Below, one piece after another: positions 8,319-17,246 of a DNA stretch of 64,000 nt. A model generated the notes under the pieces. It had not been told where the DNA came from. It did not search any database and saw only the letters and a program-made list of their open reading frames with translations. The stretch lies in contig CAKRRD010000001.1 in assembly GCA_934394815.1 (NCBI GenBank), forward strand, positions 224,542 to 288,541, read 5' to 3'. This DNA is from an uncultured Acetatifactor sp. (GTDB lineage: Bacteria > Bacillota > Clostridia > Lachnospirales > Lachnospiraceae). The position numbers were made by a program, and so were the translations under genes. Each line of letters opens with the position of its first letter. Within the stretch, counting starts at the first letter, position 1.

Positions 8319-9871
8319 GATCAAAAGCACGGACATGGAATAAAAATCACGTCATTTTATTGCTGGTCTTAGGGCTGGCGGTACTGACCCGATGGGTCGG
8401 ACTGGGAAAGATCCCCGGAGGCATACTTCCGGATGAAGCTTACGGAGCCTATAATGCCTGGGCTTTGTTAAAGGATGGGATCGACAGCAGAGGATATCAT
8501 TTCCCGGTGTATTTTGTAGCCTGGGGAAGCGGCATGAATGTGCTGTATTCGTATCTGGCAATCCCGCTGTTTCGCCTGTTCGGCGCTACGATCACCGTAT
8601 ACCGGATCCCACAGGCCCTGTTCGGCATTCTGGGAGTCTACGCGGCCTATGTGCTGGGAAGAGAATTATATAATGAAAACTTCGGCCTGTTCTTTTCCTT
8701 CGTACTGGCGATCAATCCCTGGAATATTATGAACAACCGTTTTGCGCTGGAGTCCAATCTGGCACCGTCCCTGCTTTTGATCGCAGTGACGCTGTTGGTG
8801 CTGGGCGTGAAGAAAAAGACGATCTATCTTCCCTGTGCAGCAGTTGTCTTTGGCGCAACCTTATATGCCTATGCCCAGAGCTGGATCGTGATACCGCTTT
8901 TCCTGCTGCTGTTTCTGATCGTGTACCGCAAGAGGATCCCCTTCGGAAAGCATCTGTGGATCGCGGTGGCAATATTGTTCGTGATGGCGTGTCCCTTATT
9001 GTATTTTGTGGGAGTGAATCTGGGATTCCTTCCGGAGGTAAAAACAGCGTTCTTCTCCATTCCAAGATTGTTGTCTTTCCGTGGAGAGGAGTTAAACCTT
9101 GCCAATATTCTTTCCGGTGTGAAGACTCTGCTCAGATTAATTTTTGTGCGGCAGTATGACGGTACCAGCTATACGGCCTGTGAAGAGACGGGAGCTTATT
9201 ATTATTTTACGACCCCGTTCTGCATTCTGGGGATCCTGATCCAGATGATCAGCTTCTTCCGGAACCGGAAGCAGGAGAGAGCCTGGGAGTATGTCATGCT
9301 TCTCTGGCTTGTGAGTGCCGGAGTGATGAGTGTACTGAATGAGGTAATTACGATCATTCATGTGAACCTGATACATATTCCGGTTATTTTCTACGGAGCC
9401 TACGGCATTTACAGAATCAGCGAAAAATTAAGGAACAAAGTGTTTTCCGGCGTGTGTCTTGCGGTACTTTGTATATCCTTTGTTGTCTTTTTGCAGGATT
9501 ATGTGGAAAATAACAGAGTGGTCTCCATGTTCTGTGGTGATGAGGCCAAAGAGGCGATGACGGCGGCAGGAGAAGCTTCGGAAAACGGGGAATATACCAT
9601 TGTGAAGCCCCAGACCATTAATTTCGCTGTGATCCTGTGGAATGAGAAGATCCCGGTGCGGGAATTTATGGACAGCGTGGTATATACCGGAGATGTGGGC
9701 TGGGAAAATGCGGAAGAATTCTGCGGTTTCAGGTATGTACAGGATCTGCAGGACGCAGTGGAAGATGGGGTATATCTGATCCCGCATGCTTACGAAGAGG
9801 AAATGATGCACAGAGATTATGAAGTCATTACCGTAAATGATATTTATTCACTGGCGGTCAGACAGCCGTAA
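8315..9871 (+). CDS. GT39/ArnT-like membrane glycosyltransferase
   Basis: 518 residues. The ATG at 8315 overlaps the previous stop (ATGA) and has GAGGAAGGA just upstream at about 8301-8309. After one hydrophobic helix comes ILPDEAYGAY (D40-E41), the GT-C first-loop motif. The sequence then has GMNVLYSYLAIPLFRLFG and about ten helices, characteristic of the PMT_2/GT39 superfamily, with a soluble C-terminal tail. Probably uses a polyprenyl-phosphate sugar to decorate an exported glycan. It is the last gene of the first plus-strand block. Its final 24 bases overlap the end of the convergent minus-strand gene, with no terminator in between. Confidence 0.8.
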   Translation: MRSKARTWNKNHVILLLVLGLAVLTRWVGLGKIPGGILPDEAYGAYNAWALLKDGIDSRGYHFPVYFVAWGSGMNVLYSYLAIPLFRLFGATITVYRIPQALFGILGVYAAYVLGRELYNENFGLFFSFVLAINPWNIMNNRFALESNLAPSLLLIAVTLLVLGVKKKTIYLPCAAVVFGATLYAYAQSWIVIPLFLLLFLIVYRKRIPFGKHLWIAVAILFVMACPLLYFVGVNLGFLPEVKTAFFSIPRLLSFRGEELNLANILSGVKTLLRLIFVRQYDGTSYTACEETGAYYYFTTPFCILGILIQMISFFRNRKQERAWEYVMLLWLVSAGVMSVLNEVITIIHVNLIHIPVIFYGAYGIYRISEKLRNKVFSGVCLAVLCISFVVFLQDYVENNRVVSMFCGDEAKEAMTAAGEASENGEYTIVKPQTINFAVILWNEKIPVREFMDSVVYTGDVGWENAEEFCGFRYVQDLQDAVEDGVYLIPHAYEEEMMHRDYEVITVNDIYSLAVRQP

Positions 9872-10498
9872 GACCATTCCGGTCAGAAAAATACCGGCCA
9901 GCAACAGCCAGGAGATCATGGCAAAGGCTTTATAACAGGAGTAGGAAGAGGTGTAGTACATCTGGCACAGAAGGCGGCCATTCTGCACCTGACCATCGTA
10001 ACGGTAATCGGATACTTTATCCAGATAGTAGAATTCGTCATCGGTAGACAACAGACTGAAGGCGGAGGAGGGATCGTCTGACATATTTTCAATGTGAATG
10101 GTGAAAGTACTCCCGGCACAGTTGGACTGACCGAGATAGAAATTCAGATAGCGGCCATTGGGCAGTGCAGTCAGATTCAGAAGTTCATTTGCGATCAGAT
10201 CATCATTCCGGAGTACGGAAATCATGACCTGTGTATCCGGGGATATTTCTTCGGAATAGGAAAAGGCGATGTCAATGCGGTCCAGATTGGGCTTGTCCCA
10301 GTAGATATCCTCCTCAATGGATTCCCCGGGCAGCAGTACCTCCGTGTCCTTCGGATAGGCGACCGTGAGGGAATCGATGGAAATATTGGGAGTGATCTCT
10401 TTTTTCCATACGATTATCATACCACAACAAAGGAATGCCCACAGAACGACCAAAAAAATTCTCCGGAACAGAGGATGGGATACTAAAAATTTCTTCAT
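9848..10498 (-). CDS. Membrane-anchored protein of unknown function with two terminal TM helices
   Basis: 216 residues, start ATG complementing 10496-10498, with AAAGGAG (complement of 10505-10511) upstream. One hydrophobic helix lies at about residues 13-30 and another at about 188-208. Between them is a mostly beta-rich, extracytoplasmic stretch with no cysteine-rich or catalytic motif I recognise. It is transcribed against its neighbours from its own promoter and shares 24 bases with the end of the gene at 8315. This is one of only two minus-strand genes in the window. The position inside a glycan locus suggests a surface or assembly role, but no function can be assigned. Confidence 0.7.
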   Translation of the reverse strand: MKKFLVSHPLFRRIFLVVLWAFLCCGMIIVWKKEITPNISIDSLTVAYPKDTEVLLPGESIEEDIYWDKPNLDRIDIAFSYSEEISPDTQVMISVLRNDDLIANELLNLTALPNGRYLNFYLGQSNCAGSTFTIHIENMSDDPSSAFSLLSTDDEFYYLDKVSDYRYDGQVQNGRLLCQMYYTSSYSCYKAFAMISWLLLAGIFLTGMVLRLSDRQ

Positions 10499-10540
10499 AA
10501 GTTTCTCCTTTGTAAGTGGATAGAATACGTTTATTCGTTT

Positions 10541-10571
10541 ATTATAGCATACAAATCTTAAATTTTGTTAA
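10541..10571 (-). promoter_or_regulatory. Promoter of the minus-strand gene 9848-10498
   Basis: On the minus strand, TTAACA (complement of 10566-10571) and TATAAT (complement of 10541-10546) are 19 bases apart. The -10 is preceded by TGC, an extended -10 element that can tolerate the long spacer. It reads toward the ATG at 10498, leaving a leader of about 35 bases. Confidence 0.65.
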
Positions 10572-10607
10572 GAAAATAAAGGTTTCTGTTTCGATATTTG
10601 AAAAATA

Positions 10608-10616
10608 TGTTAGAAT
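10608..10616 (+). promoter_or_regulatory. Probable extended -10 promoter for the 10644 operon
   Basis: TGT followed by TAGAAT forms an extended -10 element 28 bases before the ATG at 10644. No good -35 hexamer is seen 16-18 bases upstream. It is divergent from the minus-strand promoter at 10541-10571. Confidence 0.45.
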
Positions 10617-10643
10617 AGAAAAATAAAGTGAAGCAGTGAAATA

Positions 10644-11741
10644 ATGGAAAATAAGATGAAAGACAGAATTTATATCTGTCACACTTACTATCATGTATAT
10701 GTGACTTTTTTAAAAGAACTGAAATTACGGGCGGAGGCAGATCCTGCAAAGAGAGCGGGGACTGCTGCTTTAGTGCTGTCCAAAATGTCCAATAACTTTG
10801 AGAATCTGAAAGCCCGGGTGGAGAGCACGGGATTGTTTGAAGAAGTATTGGAATTCGATGAGAAACGGGAAGACTTTTTTCCGGAGTTGGCGAAATACCG
10901 GAAGGATACCGGAAGCTTTCTGGGGAACCTGAAAAACCGCATCCGTTTTACCAGAGAGTATGCCAGACTGGAAGCCCCCTTCGTGCCGGTAGACCTTCGG
11001 ACGTACAGGGATATCTATGTCTATTGTGACTCCGATCCCATCGGCTATTACCTGAACCAGAACCATATCCGGTATCATGCCGTGGAGGACGGACTGAACT
11101 GTCTGAAGAATTTCGATGCGGCGCGCTACGACAATCGCGGACATTTTAAAATCAAGGCCTTTTTATCCATGTATCTGAATCTGATCTTCGTCCAGAACGG
11201 TTACGGGAAATATTGCATGGATATGGAAGTCAATGACATCTCCGCAATCCGTTATCCCTGCCCCAGATATATCGAAGTGCCGAGAAAGCCTCTGGAAGAC
11301 CGTCTGACGGCAGAGGACAAGCAGCTGATCCTGCAGGCCTTTGTGCGGAACAAGGAGGAACTGGAACGGCAGATTGAAGAGAGCAGCAAGGTGGGGGATA
11401 AGATACTGATCCTCACAGATCCGGTATGTGCCTTGGATGTGAGAGAACAGATCTTCCGGGATATTATTAAAAGGTATGAAAAAGAGGGTACCATTTTCCT
11501 AAAGCCCCATCCCAGAGATCTGCTGGATTATCAGAAGCTTTTCGCAGAGTATCCGCAGTTTGATGCGTCCATGCCCATGGAGATGCTGAACTTTTTTCCG
11601 GGCCTGCGTTTTCAAAAAGTGGTAACCATATTTACCGAGGTGAAGGGACTTCCTTTCGCGGACGAAGCCGTACGTCTCGGCCCCGATTTTATGGATGCCT
11701 ATGAGGATCCTCTGATCCACCGACAGAATGAACAGATATAA
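10644..11741 (+). CDS. GT52-type (sialyltransferase-like) glycosyltransferase, candidate pseudaminyltransferase
   Basis: 365 residues. An in-frame ATG at 10656 is a possible alternative start; neither has a strong Shine-Dalgarno. The N-terminus IYICHTYYHVYV, the motif E148-D149-G150 and the motif KPHPRD with H289-P290 correspond to the two signature motifs of bacterial sialyltransferases of family GT52 (Lst, LsgB): a D/E-D-G triplet in the N-terminal half and HP in the C-terminal half. These enzymes use CMP-activated nonulosonic acids. The downstream operon makes CMP-pseudaminic acid (PseF, PseI, PseG) and no other CMP-sugar user is seen, so this is the best candidate to transfer it. No signal peptide or TM helix; cytoplasmic. 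Family likely, sugar inferred. Confidence 0.75.
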   Translation: MENKMKDRIYICHTYYHVYVTFLKELKLRAEADPAKRAGTAALVLSKMSNNFENLKARVESTGLFEEVLEFDEKREDFFPELAKYRKDTGSFLGNLKNRIRFTREYARLEAPFVPVDLRTYRDIYVYCDSDPIGYYLNQNHIRYHAVEDGLNCLKNFDAARYDNRGHFKIKAFLSMYLNLIFVQNGYGKYCMDMEVNDISAIRYPCPRYIEVPRKPLEDRLTAEDKQLILQAFVRNKEELERQIEESSKVGDKILILTDPVCALDVREQIFRDIIKRYEKEGTIFLKPHPRDLLDYQKLFAEYPQFDASMPMEMLNFFPGLRFQKVVTIFTEVKGLPFADEAVRLGPDFMDAYEDPLIHRQNEQI

Positions 11742-11756
11742 GTTGGGAGACCGTCA

Positions 11757-13511
11757 ATGATACAGATCATCAAAAAATTACGTGTCCTGCTGGACAAAAA
11801 ACAGAAGAGAACCATGGTGGGACTGATCATTCTTATGGTAATCAGTGCCTTTTTGCAGACTGCCGGTGTGGGAATGCTGGTGGAGGTCATGCAGATCGTC
11901 ATTGATCCCGAAGCGGTGCAGCACAGCCGGGTGGCGGAAGCCTGTTATGAGATTCTGGGGGTGGAGAGTTACCGGACCTTTTCGATCATTGTCATGGTGC
12001 TGCTGATCCTGGTATTCGTGGTGAAGAACCTGTTTACCTATGTACAGCAGAAGCTGACCTTATCCTTTGTCTATACGAACCAGTTCCGTACTTCCGAGCG
12101 CATGATGCGCAATTATCTGCGCCGCGGCTATGAATTTTATCTGAATGCGGATACCGCCGTGGTACAGCGCAGCATCACTTCGGATGTTAACAATATGTAT
12201 GCTCTGATCCTGGCACTGTTACAGCTGTTGTCTGACAGCGTGGTGTCTGTGTTCGTCATCAGCTATTGCTTTATTTCCAGCGGTACCATGACGATCCTGA
12301 TGGCGGTAGTACTGCTTCTTCTGATGTGGTTGATCAAGAGAGTGCTCAAGCCCATCATGTACAAGGCCGGTAAGGACAATCAGGACTACTACAGCAGCCT
12401 GTTCAAATGGATCTCCCAGACCGTACAGGGCATCAAGGAAGTGAAAATCTCCGGCAAGGAGCAGTATTTCGTGTCCGAGTACCGCAAGTGCGGCAAGGGC
12501 TATGTGGATGCTGTGCAGCGCTACAGCCTGTACAATCAGGTGCCGAAGCTGCTGATCGAGACAGCCTGTGTTGCCACTATGGTAGGATACATGATCTTCC
12601 TGGTAGCCACCGGAGTGCCTACGGAAAATATGCTGACCGTATTCGGAACGCTGGCGGCAGCGGCTCTGGTACTGCTGCCCTGTGTGAACCGTATCAACAA
12701 CCAGATCAATTCCATCGCCTATTTTGAGCCGTTCTTCATGGGTGTCAGCGACAATCTGCAGGATGAGATCAACGGACAGAATATTGATATGTCCTTTGCT
12801 ACGGATGAAGACGAGAAGCTGGATGTAAAGGAAAGCATCCGGATGAAAGATATTACTTATGCATACCCCAATACGGAGCGTCTGATCTTCAATCATGCGG
12901 ATCTGAAGATCCCGGTGGGCGCATCGGTGGGTATCGTGGGTACTTCCGGCGCCGGCAAGAGTACGGTGGTGGATATCCTGCTGGGACTGCTGGAGCCAAG
13001 CACGGGACATATCTATGCGGACAGCGTGGATGTGAAGGAACCGGGCAACTACCGGAAATGGCTGAAAAATATCGGCTATATCCCCCAGATGATCTTCATG
13101 CTGGACGACACGATCCGCAAAAATGTGGCCTTCGGCGTGCCGGAGGATAAGATCGACGAGGACAGACTGTGGGAAGTATTGAAAGAGGCACAGCTGGATG
13201 AATTCATAAAGACGCTGCCGGACGGTCTGGAGACCGGCATCGGTGAGCGGGGCATCCGTCTCTCCGGAGGGCAGAGACAGCGTATCGGTATCGCCAGAGC
13301 GCTGTACAATGATCCGGAGGTACTGATCCTGGATGAGGCCACTTCCGCACTGGACAACGACACGGAGGCAGCCATCATGGAGTCCATTAACCGACTGCAT
13401 GGCCGCAAGACCCTGATCATTATCGCCCACAGATTACAGACCATTGAAAAATGCGATATTGTCTACCGGGTAGAAGACGGCAGAGCAAAAATAGAACGGG
13501 GAAGCCTGTAA
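11757..13511 (+). CDS. ABC exporter, fused permease and ATPase (MsbA/PglK-like flippase)
   Basis: 584 residues. The N-terminal membrane domain (about residues 20-320, five to six helices) is followed by an ATPase with Walker A GTSGAGKST at 395-403, signature LSGGQRQR, and Walker B VLILDEATSALD. This is the half-transporter layout of MsbA, and of PglK, which flips lipid-linked oligosaccharide. Its place between a GT52-like and a GT2 enzyme, upstream of pseudaminic acid genes, suggests flipping of a lipid-linked glycan assembled by those enzymes. It is separate from the Wzm/Wzt-type exporter at 40136-44103, so the window has two export routes. Family very sure; substrate inferred. Confidence 0.88.
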   Translation: MIQIIKKLRVLLDKKQKRTMVGLIILMVISAFLQTAGVGMLVEVMQIVIDPEAVQHSRVAEACYEILGVESYRTFSIIVMVLLILVFVVKNLFTYVQQKLTLSFVYTNQFRTSERMMRNYLRRGYEFYLNADTAVVQRSITSDVNNMYALILALLQLLSDSVVSVFVISYCFISSGTMTILMAVVLLLLMWLIKRVLKPIMYKAGKDNQDYYSSLFKWISQTVQGIKEVKISGKEQYFVSEYRKCGKGYVDAVQRYSLYNQVPKLLIETACVATMVGYMIFLVATGVPTENMLTVFGTLAAAALVLLPCVNRINNQINSIAYFEPFFMGVSDNLQDEINGQNIDMSFATDEDEKLDVKESIRMKDITYAYPNTERLIFNHADLKIPVGASVGIVGTSGAGKSTVVDILLGLLEPSTGHIYADSVDVKEPGNYRKWLKNIGYIPQMIFMLDDTIRKNVAFGVPEDKIDEDRLWEVLKEAQLDEFIKTLPDGLETGIGERGIRLSGGQRQRIGIARALYNDPEVLILDEATSALDNDTEAAIMESINRLHGRKTLIIIAHRLQTIEKCDIVYRVEDGRAKIERGSL

Positions 13512-13515
13512 GCCT

Positions 13516-14547
13516 ATGAGTAAAAAACTGAGCATCATCGTGCCTGTCTATAATATGGCGGCAGAGGGAAAACTGAATTATTGTCTGGACAGTCTGGTGG
13601 GACAGACTATCCGGGGATGGTACGATTATGAGATCCTCTGTGTGGATGATGCCTCTACAGACGAATCTCTGGAGATCCTGTTAGATTATCAGAAACGCTA
13701 TCCGGAACTGGTCTGTGTTATTCCGAACTCTGTGAACTTAAGACAGGGCGGTGCCAAGAATGTTGGATTGCGGGCAGCACAGGGGGAATGGATCGGATTC
13801 ATCGACAGTGACGACTGGGTATCTCCGGACTACTATGAGAAGCTTCTGAAGAAGGCGGAGGTAACCGGCGCGGATCTGGTGGGCTGTGATTACAGTCTGG
13901 TGGATCATCATACCTTTGAAGTCGGCAAAGTCATTGTCAATAACACGCCGGATCAGACCGGGGACCTGACGAAGGAAAAGCATGAGAGACTGTTCATGCG
14001 CCCCGGCAGTATGGTGTTGAAAATCTATAAACATAGTGTGATCCGGGAGAATCATCTGGATTTTCCGGAACATATTTTCTACGAAGATAACTGTGCAGGC
14101 CCCTTGTGGAGCCTGTACTTTCGACGTTTTGAGAGAGTGGAGGAACCGCTGTATTATTATTACCAGCATGCGGTGTCCACGGTCCATCACATCACGGAAG
14201 AGAAGTGCCGCGACCGTATGAAGGCGGCGGAGCTTTTATATACGGAATGTGAGAGCAGGGGATTCCTTACGCAATACCGGGAGCAGATCGAATACCGTTT
14301 CACGGAACTGTATTATGCGATCACGCTGTTCTCCTATTTGTCCGGGGTGAGACATCCGAAGCTGTCTTTTGTAAAAGAATTACGGCAGGGGACGGAAAAA
14401 CATTTTCCGGAATTCGACCGGAACAAATATTATCTGGAATATACCGGACCGGAGGAACGAAAGCTGATCGCCCTGCAGAAAAAGAGCGACCTGCGGTTCT
14501 ATCTCTATTACAGGATCCGGCAGTTTGTATGGAAATTACGGGCCTGA
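13516..14547 (+). CDS. GT2 family glycosyltransferase
   Basis: 343 residues, beginning four bases after the ABC exporter stop. The GT-A domain opens with LSIIVPVYNM, has VDDASTDES, and the metal-binding IDSDD at about residues 94-98. It resembles EpsJ/WaaE-like capsule glycosyltransferases. No TM helix; probably peripheral on the inner face. Tight spacing to the exporter suggests it adds a sugar to the same lipid-linked glycan. The donor is unknown. Confidence 0.85.
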   Translation: MSKKLSIIVPVYNMAAEGKLNYCLDSLVGQTIRGWYDYEILCVDDASTDESLEILLDYQKRYPELVCVIPNSVNLRQGGAKNVGLRAAQGEWIGFIDSDDWVSPDYYEKLLKKAEVTGADLVGCDYSLVDHHTFEVGKVIVNNTPDQTGDLTKEKHERLFMRPGSMVLKIYKHSVIRENHLDFPEHIFYEDNCAGPLWSLYFRRFERVEEPLYYYYQHAVSTVHHITEEKCRDRMKAAELLYTECESRGFLTQYREQIEYRFTELYYAITLFSYLSGVRHPKLSFVKELRQGTEKHFPEFDRNKYYLEYTGPEERKLIALQKKSDLRFYLYYRIRQFVWKLRA

Positions 14548-14586
14548 AGGGGGGCCACGGGTCATGAGAAAGACGAGGTTATTAAA

Positions 14587-15279
14587 ATGAGCAGATTAGC
14601 CATTATTACCGCCAGAGGCGGAAGCAAGCGGATTCCGAAGAAAAATATCAGAGAATTCTGTGGAAAGCCGATTCTGGCATATTCCATTGAGGCGGCACTA
14701 TCCAGCGGACTTTTCGATCATGTGATGGTATCCACGGACGATACGGAGATTGCGGAGATTGCCACAAAATACGGTGCGGAAGTACCGTTTTACCGGAGTG
14801 AGGCTACTTCCGGGGACTTCGCCACCACCAACGATGTGCTGGCGGAAGTACTGGCAGAGTATGAGAAGCGTGGCATGCATTTTGATGTGGCATGCTGTAT
14901 CTATCCCACGGCGCCCTTCGTAACGGCAGAAAAGCTGAAAACAGCGGTAGAGCAGCTGGAAGCAAGTGATGCGGATACCCTGATCCCGGTGGTCAGTTTT
15001 TCCTATCCGCCCCAGCGGGCCATGGTGGTGGAGCAGGAGCGGCTGGTATTCAAATATCCGGAATATCTGGACAGCAGATCCCAGGACTTACAGCCCCATT
15101 ACCATGATGTGGGACAGTTCTATGTCTTCCGCACGGACCGTTTTGCCGTGAATCAGAAGCTGATGGTGGGAAATATTCTGCCCCTGATCGTGTCGGAACT
15201 GGAAGTACAGGATATTGATAACCTGACGGACTGGAAGATCGCAGAGATGAAATACCGTCTGATGACGGAGGAAAAATAA
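14587..15279 (+). CDS. pseF: Pseudaminic acid cytidylyltransferase
   Basis: 230 residues. It begins LAIITARGGSKRIPKKNI, the CMP-nonulosonate synthetase loop, followed by FCGKPILAYSI, VMVSTDD and CCIYPTAPF, all typical of PseF rather than NeuA. It joins CTP to pseudaminic acid to give CMP-Pse, the last step of the pathway. PseI and PseG follow in the same operon, which supports the assignment. GAGG lies a short distance upstream of the ATG. Legionaminic acid synthetases are close relatives, but the neighbours point to Pse. Confidence 0.88.
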   Translation: MSRLAIITARGGSKRIPKKNIREFCGKPILAYSIEAALSSGLFDHVMVSTDDTEIAEIATKYGAEVPFYRSEATSGDFATTNDVLAEVLAEYEKRGMHFDVACCIYPTAPFVTAEKLKTAVEQLEASDADTLIPVVSFSYPPQRAMVVEQERLVFKYPEYLDSRSQDLQPHYHDVGQFYVFRTDRFAVNQKLMVGNILPLIVSELEVQDIDNLTDWKIAEMKYRLMTEEK

Positions 15280-15299
15280 TCCCGGAGGGATCGGAGACT

Positions 15300-16949
15300 A
15301 TGGCAACAGGCAGACTGGCAGTATTGTCCAATGTAAATATGAATATGGTGATCCGGATGCTTGGAAAGCAGGCGGAAGTCTACGAGGCAGAGGGCTATGG
15401 AAACGAACTGGGGGTTCTGCTGAATCCCACATCTTCCTATCATACGTTTCAGCCGGATATTACCTTTCTGTTCATGGATCTGGCGGAACTGCTGGAACAT
15501 GACTATGATCCCCGGACGGCAAGGGAACGGATCGGAAACTGGTACCAGACGCTGGACGGATGCCTGCCGGAGCACGGCGTCTTCTATATCTCCGATGCCT
15601 GTCTGTGGGCGGTGGAACTGGCCGTTCTGGCGGATCCGGAGCGCAAACAGCAGCTGGAGAGCCTGTGGAGCGCAGAACTGCAAAAGCTGGCGGAGAAGCA
15701 TGCGAATGTAAGGATATTCCCTTATCGCAGGATCATAGAGCAGCAGGGCGAGGAGAAGGCTTTTTCCCTGAAAATGTGGTATATGGGAAAAGTACTGCTG
15801 GGCATGGAGACTCAGTCCCTTCTGGCAGAGAAGATATTATGGCAGGCGGAACTGGAAGAACGCACTCCCAAAAAGGTGCTGGTATTAGATCTGGACAATA
15901 CGCTGTGGGGAGGTCTGGCCGGAGAGGCGGATCATACCCCGGTACTTTTATCGGAGGATCATAGCGGCCTGGCGTATAAAAATTTACAGCGGGTACTGAA
16001 GCTTATGCAGGAACAGGGCGTCCTGTTAGCTATTGCATCCAAGAACAATGAAGAGGATGCCATGGAGATCTTAGAGCACCATCCTCATATGCTGCTTCGT
16101 CCGGAAGCGTTCGCGGCACGAAAGATCAACTGGGATCCGAAGCCGGACAACATCCGTAAGATGGCGGAGGAACTGAATCTGGGAACGGATTCCTTTGTTT
16201 TTTTCGATGACAGTGAGGCAGAGCGGGAAATGGTACGGCAGATGCTGCCGGAAGTGACGGTTCCGGATTTCCCGGCGAGACCGGAGGAACTGGCTCCCTG
16301 TATGGTGAAGATTTATGAGACCTGTTTTGCCCGGGCGGTGATCACAAAAGAAGACCGGGAGAAGACCGCGCAGTACCGGGCCAATGCCGGCAGAAATGCC
16401 ATGGCAAAGCAGGCGGTAAGCTTTGAAGATTATGTGAAAAAGTTGGAAATCTGTCTGATTCCGGTGGATCCGAAGGAACACCTGGACCGGCTGATGCAGC
16501 TTTTAAATAAGACGAACCAGTTCAACCTGACCACCAGGCGCTACACCAGAGAGCAGCTGCAGCAGATCGCGGAAGATGCCGGAAAGAGGGTATTCCTGTA
16601 TCAGGTGACGGATACCTTCGGGGATAACGGGATCGTGGCGGCGGCCATTGTGGATACCGCCGGAGAACTGCCGGAGATCACGGATCTGGTTATGAGCTGC
16701 CGGGTGATGGGCAGGAATATTGAAAATGCAGTGATCGACCGTATTGAGAGACAGATGCAGGAGGAAGGATATCCGGGACTCCGGGGCAGATACGTCCCCA
16801 CTGCGAAAAACAAGCCGGTGGAGACTCTGTATGAGAGACTGGGCTATCGCAGGATAGAAAGTACACCGGAGGGCGGCACCTGCTATGAGATCACGCTGGC
16901 GGAGAAGCCGGAGAGAGTCTATTGGCTGAAGGAGACTCTGTATGACTGA
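15300..16949 (+). CDS. FkbH-like HAD-IIIC protein with N-terminal SGNH-like and C-terminal GNAT-like regions
   Basis: 549 residues, the usual length of full FkbH-like proteins. Residues 1-180 resemble the N-terminal domain of that family (GNELGVLLNPTSSYHTF, QPDITFLFMDL). The HAD core has D197-L-D199-N-T-L-W-G-G, keeping both catalytic aspartates. The C-terminal third contains LLNKTNQFNLTTRRYT and VMSCRVMGR, standard for FkbH. Known FkbH proteins load an acyl carrier protein with a glyceryl group from 1,3-bisphosphoglycerate. Here an ACP gene follows, then a GNAT whose start overlaps the ACP stop. An acyl-ACP made by this pair could be the donor for acylating pseudaminic acid. Family sure; the acyl group and acceptor are inferred. 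Confidence 0.85.
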   Translation: MATGRLAVLSNVNMNMVIRMLGKQAEVYEAEGYGNELGVLLNPTSSYHTFQPDITFLFMDLAELLEHDYDPRTARERIGNWYQTLDGCLPEHGVFYISDACLWAVELAVLADPERKQQLESLWSAELQKLAEKHANVRIFPYRRIIEQQGEEKAFSLKMWYMGKVLLGMETQSLLAEKILWQAELEERTPKKVLVLDLDNTLWGGLAGEADHTPVLLSEDHSGLAYKNLQRVLKLMQEQGVLLAIASKNNEEDAMEILEHHPHMLLRPEAFAARKINWDPKPDNIRKMAEELNLGTDSFVFFDDSEAEREMVRQMLPEVTVPDFPARPEELAPCMVKIYETCFARAVITKEDREKTAQYRANAGRNAMAKQAVSFEDYVKKLEICLIPVDPKEHLDRLMQLLNKTNQFNLTTRRYTREQLQQIAEDAGKRVFLYQVTDTFGDNGIVAAAIVDTAGELPEITDLVMSCRVMGRNIENAVIDRIERQMQEEGYPGLRGRYVPTAKNKPVETLYERLGYRRIESTPEGGTCYEITLAEKPERVYWLKETLYD

Positions 16950-17027
16950 ACCGGAGAAACCGGCAGAACGGAAGGATCCGGAGCGTCGGCAAAAAGATGA
17001 CAAAACGGTAAGGAAGGAAACGATCAT

Positions 17028-17246
17028 ATGAAAGAGAAGATCATAAAGCTGATTGAAGACATATTAAAGGTTCCGGAGGGAACTATCACGGAGGATACCA
17101 TGATCGAGGATGTGGAGCAGTGGGATTCCCTGGCGCATGTCATGATCATCGGACAGTTGGAGGAAGAACTCGGCGTGAGCATTCCGTTAGAGGAAGCCAT
17201 TGAATTAAAGGGGATGCGGGAACTTCTGGAAAAGGCGGGCTGCTGA
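17028..17246 (+). CDS. Acyl carrier protein
   Basis: 72 residues. The sequence EQWDSLAHV places the phosphopantetheine attachment serine at S34, and the acidic helix pattern is that of ACP. AAGGAAGG lies upstream of the ATG at 17028. Its stop overlaps the next start by one base, so ACP and GNAT are translationally coupled. Standalone ACPs next to FkbH genes usually carry glyceryl or similar short acyl groups. It is unlikely to be the fatty-acid ACP, given its place in a nonulosonic acid operon. Confidence 0.88.
   Translation: MKEKIIKLIEDILKVPEGTITEDTMIEDVEQWDSLAHVMIIGQLEEELGVSIPLEEAIELKGMRELLEKAGC

Noticed and set aside
12219..13430. Long open frame on the minus strand (403 codons) inside the ABC exporter gene
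   Set aside because: It mirrors codon bias of the plus-strand gene, shows no protein-like motifs, and the exporter motifs on the plus strand are unmistakable.
16942..17031. 29-codon frame between the FkbH-like gene and the ACP, overlapping both by ATGA-like joints
   Set aside because: Low-complexity charged peptide with no good ribosome site of its own; more likely spacer sequence.
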